Source: Morinoia aosen
Taxonomy: Eukaryota > Arthropoda > Malacostraca > Amphipoda > Talitridae
Length of the DNA: 64,000 bases
Reading direction: 5' to 3'
NCBI GenBank assembly: GCA_030386875.1
Contig: CM059564.1
Span: 40,878,075-40,942,074, forward strand
This document shows positions 34,675 through 46,505 of the stretch, piece by piece. The position numbers were made by a program, and so were the translations under genes. Below the pieces are notes generated by a model. The model was given only the letters and a program-made list of their open reading frames with translations. It was not told the DNA's origin and ran no database searches. Every line of letters begins with the position of its first letter. The stretch's first letter is position 1.

Positions 34675-37600
34675 GATCTCGGAGTTCAGCTGATGGAATC
34701 ACTAGGAAGGTATTTACTTCGTTTAGCATAAATATGAACAACATCTCTTTCAAGCCATCTTTGATTCTGAAGAGCCGGGAAGGGCTCATTTGTAATTCAA
34801 CGATCCGACGTTCATGATCCACAGTGAAGTAGAGAACGAGAACATGATTTCACACAAATGAAGGAAATTATAAAAGTAATAAATAATCTCGCTTATAAGT
34901 TGTTTAAGAAACCAACATCAGGAATACTTAACACAAACCATAACAAATTACCACAGCGAGTAGTAATATTGTCCCGCGAGTCGCCCGGATATCCCATGAA
35001 CACCACACACAGATAGGTTTACTAGGGCAAACGCGATAATTTTAATCTCATCTAAAGCTACTCAGTTGTCTTATATATCCCAAATTTCAAAAGCCCCACG
35101 ATACTCTGAAGGACAATTCCGCTCAGCTTACTCTGCTAGGGTGTATTAGAAAATTGAAACCTCGTTGGAAAACCGGGTCCACATCGGTAAAGAGACCAAC
35201 GGCATCAATGAAGTTGCGATTTTGTTAAAACTAATAGTATAGCATTATGGAACCAGCACTTGTCTCGTTTTTAAATACAGAGCAACGTTACTCACCTTAA
35301 GTTCAGGAGGGTTGTTTTAATTTACAGGTTGTTCTATCCTATCCCAGAAGACTTTCTTCTCTCCCACCCCATAGCGGGTAACATAAGGATGCGCAACAGA
35401 CCCTATGATGCGAAAGCTGGCTTCTACTTAACAGCTACTGAATGAAAAATTCAGAAGGCAGTCCTAGCATATTTTAATATTTGATACGAAGTATCCCAAA
35501 AGGCGCATCCAGCAGTGAAAAAAAATGCGGAATCGCACTGTGAAGAACAGTAAAACAGCAATCTACTCGTCTTCTATCATAGACAGGTTAATAGCCCTGT
35601 TATAGACGAAACCCGGTTTCAGGGGTAATTTTAGCTTCGAACCCAAAGAAAACAAATGAATTCATACAGCGTAATATGTAAAATGCACGATATGATACGT
35701 GATCGTCCCCAGAAAGAAGAAAGAACGAATTTAATGGCAAAATAACAATTCGTTATTCCCCTTACATCAAAAAAATCCGAACAAACTTCAAGGTTTTTAA
35801 GTGGGTAGCCCTTTTTTGTTGAGTCAAATTCTTTCAAAGTACGACGAGAGACAATATCTTTCAAATAGCTCATTACACAACTCATTGAGCATCAGTTGAA
35901 ATGAATTAGTGTAAAGTACATAAATTGTGACCATGGTAGCACTATGTGTTCAAGCAAAACAATACACAAATGGTCCCAACTACGAAGGATAAGAAACTAA
36001 AGCTGCAAGTTAAAATTATTTCAAATGGAGAACATCTGTGTAGGTCATTCACAAGTCAAAAATATTTCTGAAAGTTATACATCAATCAATGACGACATAT
36101 CCGAAAACTATCAAGCTTGTACTTTTCTATCGCACACATTCAGTACAGAAAGAGTTCAAATGGAATGGAGGGCAAAATACAGAAAAAAGTTAAAGGAAAA
36201 TGCGAAAAAAATCGATGTTGAAATCGATAGTTCGCATTTGAGGTCGAAATGAGGAAATTATAACAGATTGAAATTTGCGCAAACGTACAAAGAGCTACCG
36301 AGTGGAGGATGAGGAAGACAAAGAAAGACAGGTAAGGTAACACCTGGCGAAGCCTCATAGAGGCCTCTGACCGGATGCAGATCGAGTAGCTAAAATCAAT
36401 AGATCCTAAAAGAAGACTTAGATCGCTGCAGATTACACCTACAGAAGCACAACAGCGAAAAAGTTACTAAGGTGAAGAAGCGAAAAGATGAACTTCACAC
36501 TCATCGTTTGATATCCACTGGTAGAAATTCGAATACATGCTTTTCAAGAGCAACTTTTACGGTGCCCTTTCTCGGTTAAAGAGCACGTCAGCACATTCAG
36601 CAATATATCTCCGGTTTCCTAGAACAAAGAATCAGTCTCACAGCAGAACGTTCAACGTTCATAAGGATCAGAAATATCCAGTTTTTTACCCAGCGAATAC
36701 TATTGCACATTTCAATTCGAACGTCGAAACATGAAAGGCACACCCAGAAGGGATTCCATTTCAAGAAAGCGATCGGATCCAATGCCAGGTGAGTACTTAT
36801 ACACATTCAATTTCCCGATTTGGAATACGTTTTCCCAAGACGACGAAAGATTACGGATTACATTTCCTTCAGTACTTCGTTACGTTCTATGAAGTTCGAA
36901 GGATTTTCGATGAAGTTTAAAGAACGAATGCAGCGCGAAATTCTTGGATTGAAATAAATAAAACAAAACAAAATGATGAAAAATAATTTTTTACACTAAA
37001 ACAAGTGATAAAACCCAGCACACAGTTGGGCTGAAATGAAACAAATGTTTTTGCCTAAAATACCGAATAAAAAATGAAACAGGGCAGTGAAACCTCAAGC
37101 TCAAGTTAATAATAGTGGCAACTAAGACCGTGATAACCGTAACAAATGTTTGGAACACGCAGTAGTACGAAACGAATTAACTATTTTAAGTTTATTTGTA
37201 TTACGCTCATCAGCTGCCGGGCGAGGTAATCCTTTCACAAAAATCGGTAAATAAGTTAGCCTCTCAATTTTCACAGACAAATATGTGTTATAAAATATAT
37301 GAAGTGTTTCAGCTTTACGGTACACTGAGGCGCTCGAAGAAATAGCAAAATTAATGTACGAATCGAACTTCCTGCATTGATCCTAAAACAAAACTGTGGT
37401 ATGTTTATAATAAAACTTATTCCTTTAATACCTTCGACGATGCAGATTCGATTTATATCGTATACGAATGATACAGACATGATCCCATAAAGCGTGTGTG
37501 AAATGGAAGACATAATGGAAATAAAAACGTGAAGTAAACTAGTTCATAATCGCTGATGAAAGCTGATGCTGTAAAGTTCAAGAAATAATTAGAGAAATAT

Positions 37601-38063
37601 TTCAACTTCAGTTCTTATCCCATTTTTCTTTATGAAATAAATACAGAGATAACTATTTTTCACGCAATTTGAGATACTTTTCTAATCATCACAAAACGAC
37701 GGCAGCTTCCCATGTAACCACTATAACAGAAACAATAAATTAGTCGAATCACCAAAATGTAAAAAAATAACAATAATGAATAACACTTACCTTAGGAGGA
37801 GAACAATCTGGCGAATTTGACCGGACTTCGAATTAGTTCACTCAAGTGCGGTTAGGGTCGGATGAAGGAGTACTTAGGTAGGCATAGAGAGCGAAACAGT
37901 ACATAGAACAAGAAGACCACAGTGCACCAGTGTTGAAATTAACCCATTTGGAGCTAATCAGCAGGTGCTCAGGAAATTCCGCAAGTGCGCGCCAGCAGCT
38001 GTGGTGAAAGAACGAGCCTCGTGCAGCTGCGTAGCGGATCGAAAAAATGATAAGCCTCGTAAT
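34675..38063. other. Unannotated AT-rich stretch
   Basis: Nothing recognisable across 3.4 kb. Frames are at most 84 codons. A on the + strand clearly exceeds T. Confidence 0.5.
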
Positions 38064-38314
38064 GAAGTTAGGCGCATCAGCACAGCCTCTACTGCGCTGA
38101 CGGCGAGTCACCAATGCGGTTTTGAGAGAAGTCATGCAAATTCAAAAACTCCTATCAAGACTTCTTTAAATTTTAGAATATTGCAGCAGAAGTTAGGCGC
38201 ATCAGCACAGCCTCTACTGCGCTGACGGCGAGAGTCACCAATGCGGTTTTGAGAGAAGTCATGCGAATTGAAAAAACTTCAAACATTGATTTTCTTAATT
38301 TTAGAATATTGTAG
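38064..38314. repeat. 125-bp two-copy tandem duplication, recent
   Basis: GAAGTTAGGCGCATCAGC starts at 38064 and 38189. The first ~85 bases of the copies are nearly identical (one GA insertion and a few substitutions), and the shared end is TTTTAGAATATTG. The high identity points to a young event. Confidence 0.95.
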
Positions 38315-39502
38315 CTGGAGATTTATACGTAAAGATAAAGTTCAAGAATAAATCGCCCCACATCAAGGGCTGTAGAACGATGTGAAGTGAATTCTAGAGC
38401 TACAAGGTGATTGGAATGCATGCCAAGCTCTTGACACTAATTTTCGAAGACTGATTGGGAAAAAGATAGAAAAACATCCCACCATTTTTTAACTACTCCC
38501 AAGCACTCAAACATCCTTTTAAACTACTCGCATTCATGGAGAAATAACCTAAACTTTATCGTTTCACCCTTTTTGGAGGCAGAAACGTCGCGAAACATCA
38601 AAGCACGTGAATGAAGGAAGTAAAAGAAAGAGCGGCAGGGCGGAGGCGGCCGGAAACCGGCGCTGCCAAACAGCAAGTAATGAAATGAGCTTTGTTGTTT
38701 GGCGCTCCGACGTCAACACATGCGGGGGAGCATCAGCATTCTTGGCCTTAAATTCGAACTATCGGTAAAGCACAGGCAGTGGCCACTTCAAATCAATATT
38801 AACAGCGTGCAATAAATGCGTGAACATAAGTCATCTCCATGCGTGAAGAACTGTGAGCACACTAACTAGGAATGTTAAAACGAAGATTCGCGAGGTTATC
38901 CGACTACTGAAAAATTAACCCTTCGAAAAGAATTCATAGTTCTTAGACATGAAATGTACAACCAAAGAAATGTTAGGCAATGTTGAAACTCGCAACAGAC
39001 AAAAAATATTCAATACACAAGCATATTGTTAACAGTAAAGTATCGAATATTAACACTGAAAAAAATCTCGATAGTGGATATTATTAAATAGCTATGATAT
39101 GGATAGTGTAAAACTAAAATTATTTTTTAAACTGGTTTAACATTTTACGGACACAATCGTACTATACAATCACATGCTGTACAGATGAATCCATTACAGA
39201 TTGTAACTGAGGGGAAAATATTATACTAGAGTTCGGCACTTGAGTGCCCTATGCGGTTAAATCTAGTAACACAGTGACGAATAATGTGAAAAAATAGGAC
39301 GGTGTAAGGAATATTTAGTAGGTAGAAAAACTGTTGGAACCACTGCGAAGCGTGCTATGTGAAGAAGCTTTGTTCGCGAGAATGAAGCGAGCATCCAGGA
39401 CTGGTGCAAAAGCATAGGCAGCGCTTCATGTTTCAACCCAGGAGTATCGGTCTAGGTCATTGAAGTACTTCATAAATCAGGGGGAAAAAACAACATGACT
39501 AG
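38315..39502. other. Unannotated stretch
   Basis: A GC-rich spot occurs near 38630-38670. No gene or element was recognised. Confidence 0.5.
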
Positions 39503-39855
39503 AGATTAGATTAGATGTCAGTTGATGCCTCCCTAACCGCAACACAAACGCTCCTAAGAGGGGAAGGCACCATTAAGTATAGACTCGAGGGTACGCATAA
39601 TATACGCACAAGGTGTACAGAAACAGTAAGTTGGGGAAGAAGTTTATGAAACAAGATAAAAGTTGAAAAAGAAAGTAATAGGTGCTGAAAACAGGACAGC
39701 AGTGAACCAAAAAAAAAGATGGTCCGTAACAAAAACGAAAACCTATTCTATTTCAACAAATGGAATGCCTACCTAATCTTTAGCTCGAGATCTCACTTAT
39801 TCCCTCTGGAAGTGCTAATTCCCATAGATGCAACAGTTGCATACTCCTGTAGGGA
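39503..39855 (+). repeat. Interspersed repeat family A, copy 7
   Basis: Begins AGATTAGATTAGATGTCAG, with GCCTCCCTAACCGCAACA, GGAAGGCACCATTAAGTATA, AAGTTTATGAAACAAGATAA and AGGTGCTGAAAACAGGACAG. The terminal hairpin is GATGCAA-CAG-TTGCATA (39827-39843). Relative to copy 6 both sides of one base pair have changed (A-T to G-C). Confidence 0.9.
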
Positions 39856-39934
39856 TATCGTGACGCGTGATTTCATCTAGCGTTAAATGGTTTTCAAGCC
39901 CCTGATAATTGGTCAGTGCAACATGTTGTGCAAA

Positions 39935-40003
39935 ATGCATACATTGGCGAGTGCAAGATGCATACATTGGCGAGTGCAAGATCCATACATTGGCGAGTGC
40001 AAG
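39935..40003. repeat. Three 23-bp tandem units
   Basis: ATGCATACATTGGCGAGTG plus CAAG starts at 39935, 39958 and 39981, with one substitution in the third unit. The 23-base period is not a codon multiple, so the 171-codon frame that crosses it (39909-40424, +) does not encode a constant repeat. I do not treat that frame as a gene. Confidence 0.95.
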
Positions 40004-40438
40004 AGCCAACTCGCTCCTGAACACGGACGGAGGGAGCAACACGGAGACCTCAAAGAAGGCAGTAGATGCAGAAGTGTCAGTGAGGCACCACGTGCCCACC
40101 GCCAATGGAGGGAGGATGCACGGCCAGCACAAAGGAGGCTCTGTTTGGACGACGGCGTTGAGAACTGCCTCAGAGAGAAGCAGTCACGCATACCGTAGGT
40201 ATACCCACGTAGAGCTACCAGCGACTCCAATAACAAGGTCACGTCCCTCGCACCAGTCATGCCTCGGCAGAATGCCGTGCTTAGAATCTAGAATTTTAAA
40301 TGAACACGATTATGAGGTAAGCTTTGAAGCGTACCAACGAGATTTAAGTCTAATTTCGAGCCATAACGGAAGCTGTATAATACGAACGTTCTATGAATGG
40401 GTAACACTCTACAGGGTGATATAATCGTATGAAGTTAA

Positions 40439-40849
40439 CTACATGAGAACCATTGCTACGTTTAAATAATCGGACATATTCCCAACATGGTTGAAAAAAG
40501 TCTCAAGAACAATTGAAACCCAGCCGTTTGTGTGAGACGAATCTAAAACAATTTCTCTGATAAAAACCCAAGACGCGTGTACAATAATTAACTCAAATGA
40601 CAAGTCAAAACAAAACTGACACGATGTTGTTGGTAACGTTCTTTGAGCACAGCAACCATTCTTTGAACGTGACCGAACTAAGCCTATACTTGCAACCTGC
40701 CTACCACGTCCCTGTATTGTCACACCGCTTGTATGATCAAAGCGAAGTCTGCCTACACGATGGCACAATAACCTCACTGTAACCAGCTCCACCACTTGCT
40801 CATCAGCCACTTGGAACAGACTGCATCGGACCGCTAGGCCTTCTACCAA
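40439..40849 (-). CDS. 136-codon open frame, unrecognised
   Basis: A non-repetitive minus-strand frame. The product has mixed composition with hydrophobic stretches (FDLSFELIIVHASWVFI). No family was recognised and there is no supporting regulatory signal. Confidence 0.12.
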   Translation of the reverse strand: MVEGLAVRCSLFQVADEQVVELVTVRLLCHRVGRLRFDHTSGVTIQGRGRQVASIGLVRSRSKNGCCAQRTLPTTSCQFCFDLSFELIIVHASWVFIREIVLDSSHTNGWVSIVLETFFNHVGNMSDYLNVAMVLM

Positions 40850-41087
40850 TGTAGGCGGGCAGCCGCTCGTCTCCGACTAGGCCTAAAGATTTTATCACTT
40901 GTGAGGATTAGTCTTCACATATCCCAGAGTCGTCGATTCATTTAGCCATGTAATCATTCTGACGAAATCACCTTTTCAGTGGAGTCAGTGTATTTCTTTG
41001 TTTTGGAAGAGTTCAATTCGTAAATCGTCGCCATTTTCTCTTGAATTATAGCTACGTGTTTTAAATTGCCCATCGATTGTATATTAT

Positions 41088-41423
41088 AGATTATACGTTA
41101 GTTTAAGCCTCCCTAACCGATACAAAAATGAGCGTATCGAAGAAAGGAAGGATGAAGGCCCCATTTAGTGTGGAGATAAGGGAATGTGGAATCTATGCAG
41201 AAGGGGCATAGAAACAGTACGCTGAGAAAGAAGTTCATGAAACAAAATAAAAGTTGAAGAAGAAAGTAGGTGCTGAAAAACAGGACAGTAGTGAAACGAA
41301 AATAACAAGAAACATTTTATTTCAACAAAAATAAGGCCTACCTAACTCTCAGCTCAAGCCCTTACACATTTTCCCTTAGGAGTGCTAATTCCCATCGATA
41401 CAATAGTTGTATCCCCCTGAGAG
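41088..41423 (+). repeat. Interspersed repeat family A, copy 8
   Basis: Shows GTTAGTTTAAGCCTCCCTAA, GAGCGTATCGAAGAAAGGAA, CATTTAGTGTGGAGATAAGG, AAGTTCATGAAACAAAATAA and AGGTGCTGAAAAACAGGACA. It ends with GATACAA-TAG-TTGTATC. One internal deletion lies before the AACATTTTATTTCAAC block. No clear target duplication was found. Confidence 0.9.
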
Positions 41424-41613
41424 GTCCAATCTTCTCAACAAAAGGATATGATGTATTAGGTAAAATAAATTTAAGCCATGTCACGAATTGAAGAAAATTA
41501 TTTCAATCAATTAGAATTAAACTATACCTTCGTCCAAAAAACAAAGTAATTTTAATATTTTTATTTCCCACACGTGGCACCCTTGAATTGTTCCCAACAA
41601 AACACGAAATGAA

Positions 41614-42010
41614 TCATTTTGGATCATGTTACATAATTTTTACCCTAAATTCTAGACATCACAAGCAGTCATCACTGGAACATTGCCCCGTTCTGTAACT
41701 TACGAGACGACTTTCATTTTAGATCATGTTACATAATTTTTACTCTGCATCTGCACTTTAGTCATCACGAGCAAGGTTGTTCATAACCCCTTTCTGAAAC
41801 TTACGAGACGACTCTGAGTGGCCTGCTAGGCAGGCACACATATTCCAACACTATCTCCGTAAGTGGCACCTTTAGAGTTAACCCTCCTCCAGGGCTGAGG
41901 ATACTTAAGATAAGGTCGAATCTCGACTGGACATGCAACAGAACAATTGAAGGAACGCGAAAACTAAGCTGTGTTTTGTTTTTCAAAAAAATTAGGAACA
42001 CTGTTTTTTC
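41614..42010. repeat. 99-bp two-copy duplication and a 28-bp duplication
   Basis: GATCATGTTACATAATTTTT lies at 41623 and 41722, and both copies also share CTTACGAGACGACT. Further right, TTCAAAAAAATTAGGWACAC occurs twice in tandem (about 41983-42033). Confidence 0.9.
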
Positions 42011-42505
42011 AAAAAAATTAGGTACACTACTTTTCTTTGGTCAGGTAAGACATTCAACAACATCTAGACTGAAAACATATACGGTTGTAAGAACGAACGG
42101 TAACAATGAATTTTTGGTCGTGTGAGGGTTTCAACAAGATCCGACCTCAACACATTCATGGTAGTAAGAACGAGCTGTACTAATGTAAATGACATGGATA
42201 ACTTGTACATCAACAGGAGGTTTGCATTTATGACACACCGACCACTTCAGGAAGGACACACCGACACACCGACCACTTCAGCTAGCAGTGAAGCGTATGG
42301 AAAAAATGAATTTTGTTCAACTATACAACGTAACTCAGAACAAATTCCTGCATCGTAACTTTCATAGGCGCCAAGTCATCCAATAATGTTCAGGCTTCCC
42401 ACCAATCACTGAGACAAGTGCTCTTCCAAGGTACTCATGATACTCAACCCACAGTCACGACACGCAGGCACACGGTCTTGTTATGGGTAACACCAACCGT
42501 TTTAA

Positions 42506-42764
42506 CACGTTAACTATGTTTGTGCGGTTAGTTCCGCTAGGATGTGAGTAGCAGAATTGAAAAATCGACTTTTCTAATCAAATCCATTCTTATTCTTTGT
42601 AAAAGGTGGGAAAAATATAATTGCACGATAATATTTTACCTCGTATGCTGAAACCGATTTTGCAAAATCTATTGAAATAATTGAAATGCTCTTCATTTAT
42701 TCCGGTATGCAAATGATCAATTCAAGTAGTGGTACACATTATGTCCCAATACGATGTCGACGTG
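42506..42764 (+). mobile_element. piggyBac-like (TTAA) MITE, copy 5
   Basis: TTAA at 42502-42505 is followed by CACGTTAACTATG, and the right end GATGTCGACGTG is followed by TTAA at 42765-42768. It is 259 bp. The interior matches copy 1 through ACCTCGTATGCT and TTGAAATAATTGAAATGCT. No coding capacity. Confidence 0.8.
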
Positions 42765-43637
42765 TTAAAACAAGCAAATTTACTTTCTAAACAAGTATTA
42801 ACTAAGAGACTTAGGATTACTGCAATACATGCGGATAAATCTAGAGAAAAAACCTACAGATTTAAAAAGTTTTTGGTTCCAACTATTGTTCATTTTCTGG
42901 CTTCGGTCTGGTGATCTTATTTGAGTCTATTCATGTCATTAAGGAAAGAAAACTTCAGAGCAAAATCCGAGGTTGGCGCAAAGTTAAAGTTTGCACAAGC
43001 AAAGTTCGAGCGCCGTAAGGCAACCAGCAGGAAACGTAGGAGATTATCCACAAAAAAGTACACGGGGAAGATCAACATAACAATTTAAATGTAACCAAGG
43101 CGATAACCAGAAACGGTTTCGCACTATTTTTCGATCAAGGTTAAGTTTCTTCGAGTCCAATCTATTCAAATTATTTCACTTTCATTAGGTAGCTATTGAA
43201 AGCAACAGCTTAACTGTTTGAAAAGTTTCACAGTTTTTAGTTTTACGACGTTGTTGTTGACTTACTAACATACTATTCTTTTCAAGACAATACATAGATT
43301 GTATTTGAATTAAATTTTTTCGAGTTCTACCTAAAATTTCATTAGAAAAGAAGAGACAAGCTGTAAGGCCCAGAAGATGCAAACGGCTTGCGCCACAGTA
43401 AGCAACGAACTGATGAAAATTTTGAGTAGCTTCCCGTACCTTAAGTAATTACGCAGACACTCCATGCACAACTAACATTTCTAACACATTCAAACGACTA
43501 CAGCGGAAAAAGCGTATGAAGCTTCCAGGAGGAAACATTAGTGCTCTTCCAGCATGACGAGATTGAATATGTAGCACCATAAATCCCACTTATTTAGTTC
43601 TCATTACAAATCGAGACCGTGAAGCATACTATTGGTA

Positions 43638-43895
43638 GTGATTTACTAACAAACCGTGTCTATGATGTGTACTTTAGGTAAAGATCTACTCAAAAATAGC
43701 GTCCATAGAGTATAATTAAGGTTATGATCTACTTAAAAATAGCGTTCACAAAGCATGCTTTTGGTTATGACCTACTTGAAAATTACACACATAAGCCGTA
43801 CTCGTGCCAGTGATCTACTGGCAAATCGAGTCAATAAAGCTACTTCAGGTAATGACCCACTCAAAAATCGTGTTCCACAAAGCCTTATGAGTAGA
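43638..43895. repeat. Six 43-bp tandem units
   Basis: The GATCTAC-like word falls at 43640, 43683, 43726, 43769, 43812 and 43854 (spacings 43, 43, 43, 43, 42), although the units are heavily substituted. The 43-base period is not a codon multiple, so the 81-codon frame over it is incidental. Confidence 0.9.
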
Positions 43896-44714
43896 TCAAG
43901 TTTGAATTCGATTGTCACGCCACCAGCCTCTCGTGGCCTAAGGATGAAAAGAAATGAGAACAAAATGAATTGTCTCGTTCCAAATGTTGGAACTAACTGA
44001 ATGAAATATAAGTTATTAATATTATTAATATAGATCTTCTTGCTACGACTTCAATAAAACAATTCGTATACAAAATATTGAGGATAAATTTTAGTTTCAA
44101 CCTTGCGTATAAATAGAAGCGCATTCGAGCAATTGGGCAGCAACCGTCATGGAAAACTTGATACTTTGGGTAAGAGGAATAGCCACAAACCTAATTGTGT
44201 TTAAAAATAAAAACAGAGATTTTCGAGTTAGAAGACTCAGGACGCGATGGGTTTTCCAACTTGCGTGTCGAAACTTTTCGACTGAAAAAAACCGTCTCAA
44301 ACTCGTGACTTACAGCACTTTTAAAGAGAGGTAATGAAGAAAAAGCATGGGTAACTTGCAAACATGCAGAATATCTTTACTCTCACCCCACACCACGCAG
44401 CAAGACATACACATACAAGAAATGAACGAGTCAACAAGCGAGTAACGAGCTAAGCAAGCAAGTGGCTCTTCAAGTTACACAGATGTCATGCACCGAAGAG
44501 AGGAAGTTTTCACACACGCACGCTTTATTTCGTACCTTTGTTTGAACTACTTCTCTCCATTCGTACACACAATTGTAGCTTGAAACAAAAAATACCTACC
44601 ATCGTGCAACATGGCACGTACTTGTAAATAAATACTTAGAAATACGTAATTAATGAACTACCCAAGTTCAAAATAGGTCAACCTTGAAGTGAAACAGAGA
44701 ATTGAGTAACGATA
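43896..44714. other. Unannotated stretch
   Basis: No recognisable feature. Confidence 0.5.
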
Positions 44715-44722
44715 CTCTAACT

Positions 44723-44909
44723 CAGGGGTTCGCAGCCTGAGGTGCTCGCTCCCCTTGGGGGCACGAGACGATATTCCAGGGGGTGCGGGAGAAGCGCAGG
44801 TAAATGACACGATATTGTCTATAAGATGGCATTTTTACATCAGGGGGTGCAAGGTTCGAATGAGACTTCTTCTAAGAGTACGGGGCAAAAAAAAGGTTGG
44901 GAACCCCTG
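44723..44909. mobile_element. hAT-type MITE with 8-bp target duplication
   Basis: The left end CAGGGGTTCGCAGCCT and the reverse complement of the right end, CAGGGGTTCCCAACCT, match at most positions. CAGGGGTT ends of this form are typical of many hAT elements. Flanks CTCTAACT (44715-44722) and GTCTAAAC (44910-44917) share a central TCTAA, as expected for a slightly decayed 8-bp duplication of hAT type. It is 187 bp and non-coding. The GGTTCGAAT inside it resembles a tRNA B box, but no tRNA fold surrounds it. Confidence 0.88.
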
Positions 44910-45057
44910 GTCTAAACTGAAGATGAACATGCAGCTAAAAAGAATTTAGAGCAGTCCACATGCGACAACGACACTCTCGCGCAGGCACAGTGCAAAAAGC
45001 GGAAGGAAACCGACACGAAGACATGGGACTGAGAGGGCTGTTATCAGACGGACCGAT

Positions 45058-45309
45058 ATGAAGCAAGCACAGCGCAGACCAAGACAACGCAAGGCATAAC
45101 AGGGGACGACATATCGAAATTTGTCGAGTAAATATAATAAAAAAAATAATAACTACGCTCTTGAAAAAGTCAAATGTTGTCAAATGAAGCAAGTAGAACG
45201 CAGACTTCATGCAAGACATGACAGGCAACGACGTTTCACAATTCGTCAAGTAAATTCACCCCAAATTGGATCAAGCACGGCTAAGCTCCTGACCAAGTTC
45301 AAATGTCGT
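45058..45309. repeat. 126-bp two-copy tandem duplication
   Basis: ATGAAGCAAGYASARCGCAGAC lies at 45058 and 45184. Both copies contain ACGCAAGGCAT/ATGCAAGACAT, ACAGGSRACGAC and GTCRAGTAAAT, then GCTC-TGA-AAGTTCAAATGT-like ends. Confidence 0.8.
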
Positions 45310-46377
45310 TTGCATGCCTAAATCGCATTTCGCGCAGTAATCCCGAGACGGCGCTAACAGCACCAAAATATCGCAAGTTGCGCATAGGGAAAAGCGAAAC
45401 ACGGACAAGCATCAACAGCGACTTTATCTAACCACGAAGTTAAGCTTTAATTCGATGCCGAGAAGCCTGACGCCTCAAAACCAGCCCTCGCACAGAAAGC
45501 GAATGCCTTACAAGAAAGTACGAAGAACATGTACGGCACCCTCGCCATGAATGTAAGGTTAACAAGCAAAAGCGAATGTCGCTCCAAGTTTAACGTAAAT
45601 CACGGGAAATTTACGTCGAGTGGTGCTAGTGAGCGAAGCAGCAGCGGTTTGAAGCGTATGTTCAGCAGGTATAAGCAGCAGGAAAAACAACCACATGACG
45701 ATGAACGTTACCGATTAGAGACGAGAGGAGACGGAGACGCGTATGGTCATTGAAGGCCACATAGAACTTCTGCTATACTCCAAATCCGCTGCACTCGATC
45801 AAGTTCAAAAGGCACCAACCAAAGCTCACGCTTCTTTCTTTGGGGTTATCACGAATGCATAAGGGTGGGTAGGACGAGCAACGGCCGTCCAACGGAAAGA
45901 TCACCAGTACACTAATTCGTTAAACAAGAGCACACTAGGTCGCGAGGTACGCTAGCACCGACACATGGAAGCGTACAACGAACGAGCCAGACTGCGCTAG
46001 GCTGACCCTGAGCAGATTCTAGTTTTGCACGGTAACCCAAACTGAGACGCCGCAGCAAAGAAATAAAATACTGCTAAGGAGGCACATGAGTGATTCAGAG
46101 ATCTGGAAGTACGGCGCCAAGTGCATCTAGCCACACAGCTGAGTCGGCAGTCGCGGTCTGGCACTACAGAACATGTCCATATAAAATACTTCACTATCTC
46201 AACACAATGCATGCCCACACAGGAAGGCTACAGAAACAACATGTATCTAATGATGGACAATGAAAATGTGGTCGTGGATAAGGAAAAAAGAGAACCAGAA
46301 AAGGAAATCGAGCTAAGAATAAGTAGCTCGGTCAGTAACACACCTCAATAACGAACGCGGCTCGAAACGCCAGTACC
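45310..46377. other. Unannotated stretch
   Basis: Strongly A-rich on the + strand, with no recognised gene. Confidence 0.5.
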
Positions 46378-46505
46378 ACACGCTCGGTGTCCCGGCACAC
46401 ACTGATGCTGGTGCTGAGCTCCGCACCACCTCCACCGGACCCCTCCACAACCGTCTCCACGTACACCACCTCCACTCCAGCCCCCACCGCGCACCTCCAA
46501 TTCCA
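46378..46505. other. C-rich tract at the strand-composition switch
   Basis: About half the bases in 46441-46500 are C on the + strand (CCACCTCCAC-like words), and the complement has many GG/GGG runs. Left of it the + strand is A-rich for over 40 kb; right of it T predominates. A GC-rich block at such a boundary fits a divergent promoter or replication initiation zone, but nothing in the sequence proves either. Confidence 0.55.

Noticed and set aside
40404-40422. ACAGGGTGATATAATC as another TA-MITE end like 6157
   Set aside because: Only the first few bases match and no partner end with a flanking TA was found nearby.
39909-40424. 171-codon + frame as a gene
   Set aside because: It starts in 23-bp repeats that change frame from unit to unit, has no recognisable domain, and overlaps another open frame on the opposite strand.
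44840-44862. tRNA B-box-like GGTTCGAAT
   Set aside because: It lies inside the hAT MITE, with no A box at a suitable distance and no cloverleaf.
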